Positions 60,450-64,000 of a stretch of 64,000 nucleotides of DNA are shown here, one piece after another (position 1 is the first letter of the stretch; every line of letters begins with the position of its first letter). The position numbers and the translations under genes are program-made. Source of the stretch: Oxytricha trifallax (taxonomy: Eukaryota; Ciliophora; Spirotrichea; Sporadotrichida; Oxytrichidae); NCBI GenBank assembly GCA_000711775.1, contig ARYC01017081.1:62001-126000 (forward strand). Reading direction: 5' to 3'. The notes under the pieces were generated by a model. That model worked only from the letters and a program-made list of their open reading frames with translations, ran no database searches and was not told the DNA's origin.

Positions 60450-61610
60450 GATGTTCTGAGTTCCACTATCTTCGACATATTACTTTGTATGAAATCTGGC
60501 ACTCGAAAAAGATATTATGAAAGTTCATACTAAGGATCAGAGATATTGAAAACAGTAGACATTTCATTAATTAAGCAAGGGTTATTATATAGATTTTTAA
60601 AAGCTAGAAGATATGAACATTGATTCAGGAGATGCCAGTAAGAGAATAAAAACTTAGGTGTGTCAAGCCATAAGATGAAGAAAAAACAGTATAATCTATA
60701 TAAGGCCCGTTTAATATGTGAACTATTTCATTCATTTAAGTTTTAAACTTATTTATAAACATTCATTCTCCCTTTTCTTGTACATATTGTAGTTTTATTT
60801 TTATTCACTCTCTTGCAACTACTTTAAATCAAATCAACTGTTTCTATTCGTGTAGTCAATCTTGGTTTAACTCCAGTAAATCAATTCCATTAAATTGAGG
60901 GTTATAAAGAATGTTGTGAACAGGAGCTATGTTTAAATCTTCTTAAGCTTTCTTAGACTCCTTAGTTTTATGGTTTGATAAGTCATTTAAAAGCAATATG
61001 ATCTCTTAATATTTGTATTTATTTCTTAGCTTTTTCAAGAAATTCAAGAATACAATATACAACTCTCAAATAATAGAGCGAGGGTGAATCATGTTACTTT
61101 ATAACCAGAATCTTCAGTTATACCTGCTAAAATAGCATTGATGACAACCTTCAATTTTAAATAATAATCTCCCATGTTATCATACTTCTTGTACCAAGAC
61201 TAATTATCAAAATTGTTTAAAGAAAATAAAGCTCCATTAGCTATAGTTTAAAGAAAGATACTTATGTCTGGATACTTGCGATGAAACTTTACAGCTCGCT
61301 AAATCAAGTGGTGGGTGTGCTCTATATTTCTAATCCTTAGATTTACAAAGTAATTAAATAGGTCTAAGAGAATTTGGATGCTTGAAAAAGCAAGAAATGA
61401 AATGCAAACAGCAAACAAGTAGTGATAGCAGACAGTAGAGCACTCTTATATAAATTTATTTGAAATTGCTGCATTATAAAGTACTAGTCTGAATTATTTT
61501 ACATAAGTACTTATACTATACCGAGGGGGCAATGGTAAATCTAAATTTTTCTAAAAAAACCATGATTATTGACTCTAAAATAAATTTTGCTTTTTCCATT
61601 TTGAAAGTCA
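60450..61610. pseudogene. TBE copy C remnants: 22-kDa tail (+) and transposase (-)
   Basis: 60450-60720 resembles the end of the 22-kDa gene; 60840-61610 resembles the transposase on the - strand, with internal deletions (for example near 61230) and many frame breaks. Confidence 0.75.
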
Positions 61611-61782
61611 GTCTAATAATCTGTCTCTAATAACTTCAATAACCAAAAAGCCCCCCAAATATACCCTACAAATCGAATAACTCAAACACCTTTTAATGGG
61701 TTTTGGGGTTATGGCGTTTTAATTAACTAATAGTTACTTTTTACTCATCTACTCTAAGAAAAAATTATAGGATATAAATTTT

Positions 61783-62205
61783 AATGAATAAGAGTTTAAG
61801 GTGGACTGGCAAATTCAATAATTTGGGTGGATATGAATTTAAACTGCTAAATTTAATCTAAATTCTAGAGATATTTGTTTCCGAAATATTTCATAAATTG
61901 CCTTGACTTCATTCATTTTAAACTCAATCTATAATTAAAATTCTATATGTCAATCATTAATTCTCTTTATATAATATGTATGAGTAATTATATTTTTTGA
62001 TGCACTATTCAACAGCGGCTGTTGGTGGAAGATATTCCATGCTGCTAATAATAGCAGAAACCCAAAGTATCTGTTTAAAATACAATAGCTTGATTTTAGG
62101 ACAATGAATTCTGATCATCCACTACAATTGCAAATACTTCATCAAAATCATCAAAGTTTCTTTATGCTCTAAAGCCATTATCAGCATTTTTGGTTTACTG
62201 AAACT
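61783..62205 (-). pseudogene. Degenerate copy of the small hypothetical gene at 45064-45580
   Basis: Aligned with the original over its length (SSMEYLPPTAAVE is recognisable), but the first nine codons are followed by TGA and frames shift. It starts about 70 bp from the right end of TBE C. Confidence 0.8.
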
Positions 62206-62417
62206 GACATTTGATTTTATTTATTATTTAAAATTTGAAAATAGTTTTATTATTTAATATTAAGTTACTCTTCTTTTTAATTATTAAAATTAAATATTAA
62301 AGAAATTTGTCAAACTATCAAAGGATATATGAAATAAAGAAAGATTTTTCTATTTTTTGTTGCTCTAACTTAAATTCAATAAATAAAACCAGTATTTGTG
62401 ACTCATTTTAATTATTG

Positions 62418-63537
62418 AATTTATGGGAAAGCAGTTTGAACTCACTTTCTTTAATTATTTGCATTCCTATTGTTTGGAATAATCCTGTTTTTTATGTCTT
62501 CTTCTCTGGGTCTCTTCACTTCTCTGAATCTTCTATCATCCTCCTTAAACTTAATAAGAATACTCATATTTATATTTAGTATTATTGTGAAGTTTAGGTG
62601 GTGATCTGTCAGTGTTTCTTCTCTTGTTATCATTGCTGATTATAGGGCTTCTGCTTGATCTTCTTTGCACTTTCAAGCTGGCACTTGTACCCCCACTAAC
62701 AGCTCCTTCTTCTCTCGAATTTGACTGATCCATATTTCTTGAACTTGCTCCCCCTCTTGAAGGTTGATCGTTTTACTCAACTTATCTGCTTGATTTCCTC
62801 ACAGATTGAGTTTCTCTGTTTGAAGGTTGGTTATCCCTGGATCTTGCTGAGGTACCAGTGTTGGGTGAAAGAATTCTTCTCGGTTTATCTTCACTGCATT
62901 AATCACCTTAATTGTTATTGTCAACACTGCTGAAATTACTAGCTTCTTTCTCTCGTTCCTTGACTTTTCTGCGAGACTCTGATCCTCCAGCGAGATTGTT
63001 ACTGCTTGTTGACTCAGGTTCTCTTGAAGAAACAACTCTATCTTTATCTCTTTAATCTCTGTCTCCTCTGTCTCTTTTTCTCTCTTCCTTTTCCTTTTCT
63101 CTTTCACTTTCCTTCTCAGCTAACTCTTATATTATAAATAAACTGTAAAATTATTTGGTCTTTAGCTGCCTTAAGTTCTTGGTCAATCACACTTTATGGC
63201 TTATCCATTGTCTCCATTTTCTTAATTAAATATTGGTTGCAAGATAGCGCAAGGGTATATAGCATCTAGTCAATTGTACTCTTTTTATCAATCAAGCCTT
63301 GAAGATGTTTTTAAATAACCTTGGCAATAAGATATTGATTTGGAAACATTGGCCTCATCTTGTTCAATATAGTTAGTCCGCATTTTGTCTTCATCTATTG
63401 CTTTGCATTTTAGAAACATACAATGAGATTTTAAGTAAATCTTTTCTGAATAGAGTCAGCAATCTGCTGGAACTCCGAAAGCTTGATAGTGTCAGGTTTT
63501 CCAATCATTTTTGCAAAGCCTGAATACTCTTTGCATT
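62418..63537 (-). pseudogene. Partial THOC2 paralogue, truncated by TBE copy E
   Basis: Matches THOC2 from its stop region up to 46907, with stretches of near-identity (62925-63250 versus 46285-46620) and diverged stretches (62820-62920). The C-terminal frame, the RE-rich tail and the IES at 62545-62596 are preserved, with mainly conservative codon changes at the very end (EEDIKNRIIPNN against EDDINNRIIPNK). It stops at the TBE E end. The remaining 5' part could continue beyond the window. Confidence 0.8.
62545..62596 (-). other. IES with TAA pointers, paralogous to 45909-45962
   Basis: Same pointer and flanks as in THOC2; the interior is 46 bp and largely different. Removal restores RSPPKEDDRRF. 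Confidence 0.65.
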
Positions 63538-64000
63538 CAAAACCCAAAAAACCCCTTAATGAGGTTTATAAGTGCTTTGATTTGTAGGGAATTTGTTAGG
63601 GGTTGGGGTTATTAATTAAATGCGAGACAAAAATAGCAAGCTTTTGGGGTCTATTTATGATGGAGAGTATATAGATTTAGTGTTTAAACTGCGATATGGA
63701 GTTGATATATCCAGTGAATAAATCAAACCAGTACTAAACTATAAGTCTATTGCGCTACTCTTAAAGCGAAGTCCGTCAACTGTTCGTTCCCACTGTCTTA
63801 TAGCACTATAATTAAAGAAATAGTAGCTAAATTCTTAGCCTAAGATGTAGTCAAATTTCTATAGAAGCATATTGACTATCTTATTAATGAGAAAACTTTG
63901 AAGTATTGGGCTCACTTCTCTTTAGACCAACGAGCTACTATGTTTCATCGACAGTTCCCTGATTTGAAGATCTCTGCTTAGTCTATAGCCAACATCTATA
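63538..64000 (+). mobile_element. TBE transposon copy E, left part
   Basis: Terminal repeat CAAAACCCAAAAAACCCC (slightly altered), preceded by ATT (63535-63537). The subterminal stretch is shared with copy A (ending ATTAATTAAATG.GAGAC). It continues beyond the window. Confidence 0.9.
63690..64000 (+). CDS. TBE transposase, partial (copy E)
   Basis: Start of a transposase of the copy A type: EKTLKYWAHF and SLDQRATMFHRQFP are recognisable (63890-63960). It runs off the end; integrity unknown. Confidence 0.7.

Larger units (their letters stand above)
55776..61710 (-). mobile_element. TBE transposon copy C, decayed and split by copy B
   Basis: The left end is CAAAACCCC at 55776-55784 with the TBE subterminal stretch; the right end at about 61698-61710 is degenerate (GGGTTTTGGGGTT). 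It contains a kinase C-terminal remnant (about 56030-56340), then copy B (56344-60445), then a 22-kDa C-terminal remnant (about 60450-60720) and a transposase remnant (about 60840-61610, - strand). Most of its kinase and 22-kDa genes are deleted. Confidence 0.85.

Noticed and set aside
51214-61710. C4A4 repeats as true chromosome ends (telomeres)
   Set aside because: They are 9-17 bp, in inverted pairs at the borders of transposon-like units, with ANT flanks; they are TBE ends.
1-64000. CRISPR arrays, rRNA or tRNA genes, bacterial-type promoters or operons
   Set aside because: No regularly spaced repeats, no recognisable tRNA or rRNA sequence, and a eukaryotic ciliate gene structure throughout.

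Overview
This window reads as germline (micronuclear) DNA of a spirotrich ciliate of the Oxytricha/Stylonychia type. It is very AT-rich. Long reading frames appear only when TAA and TAG are read as glutamine and TGA is the sole stop; conserved proteins such as SKP1, SSNA1, THOC2 and a tubulin-tyrosine-ligase-like enzyme are then recovered. Introns are about 30-50 bp. Genes are interrupted by AT-rich segments that are removed in frame by joining short direct repeats (pointers), as expected of internal eliminated sequences (IESs). Transposons with C4A4 telomere-repeat ends match the TBE elements described in Oxytricha. Naming Oxytricha itself is inference.

Layout. 1-1039: right end of a TBE (copy D). 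2.0-9.95 kb: a secreted/membrane protein gene (- strand) broken into about eight coding segments; the gaps hold two 420-bp foldback elements and a 1.19-kb palindrome. 11-31.3 kb: a dense gene block with a MEKK-like kinase, a Q/N-rich protein, an Eps15-like EH-domain protein, a type I membrane protein, another Q/N-rich protein, SKP1, two hypothetical proteins, a TPR protein, a scrambled SK-type potassium channel, SSNA1/DIP13 and a tandem C2HC zinc-finger protein. 31.9-36.3 kb: a dual-specificity phosphatase gene, interrupted by a third foldback element. 37-43.5 kb: a three-HMG-box protein, a TTLL enzyme with a long coiled-coil N-terminus, and a thioredoxin-fold (PDI-like) protein lacking its N-terminus. 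44.1-50.45 kb: a membrane protein, a small hypothetical protein and THOC2. 51.2-61.7 kb: a TBE nest. Copy A carries a fourth foldback element; copy B (4.1 kb, ATT target duplication) sits inside decayed copy C. 61.78-63.54 kb: a segmental duplicate of the THOC2 3' end and its neighbour, cut by TBE copy E, which runs off the window.

Most notable signals: (1) a potassium channel gene whose pore half lies upstream of its S1-S5 half, i.e. a scrambled germline gene; (2) small IESs whose pointers restore frame exactly, one at a start codon and one at the same position in both THOC2 paralogues; (3) a family of four 420-bp palindromic TA-flanked elements found in IESs and inside a TBE; (4) nested TBEs, with a paralogous empty site proving ATT targeting. 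The genes are mostly unrelated housekeeping or cilium functions with no operon logic. The shared theme is germline architecture. All coordinates of split genes are approximate where no motif or codon fixes them.
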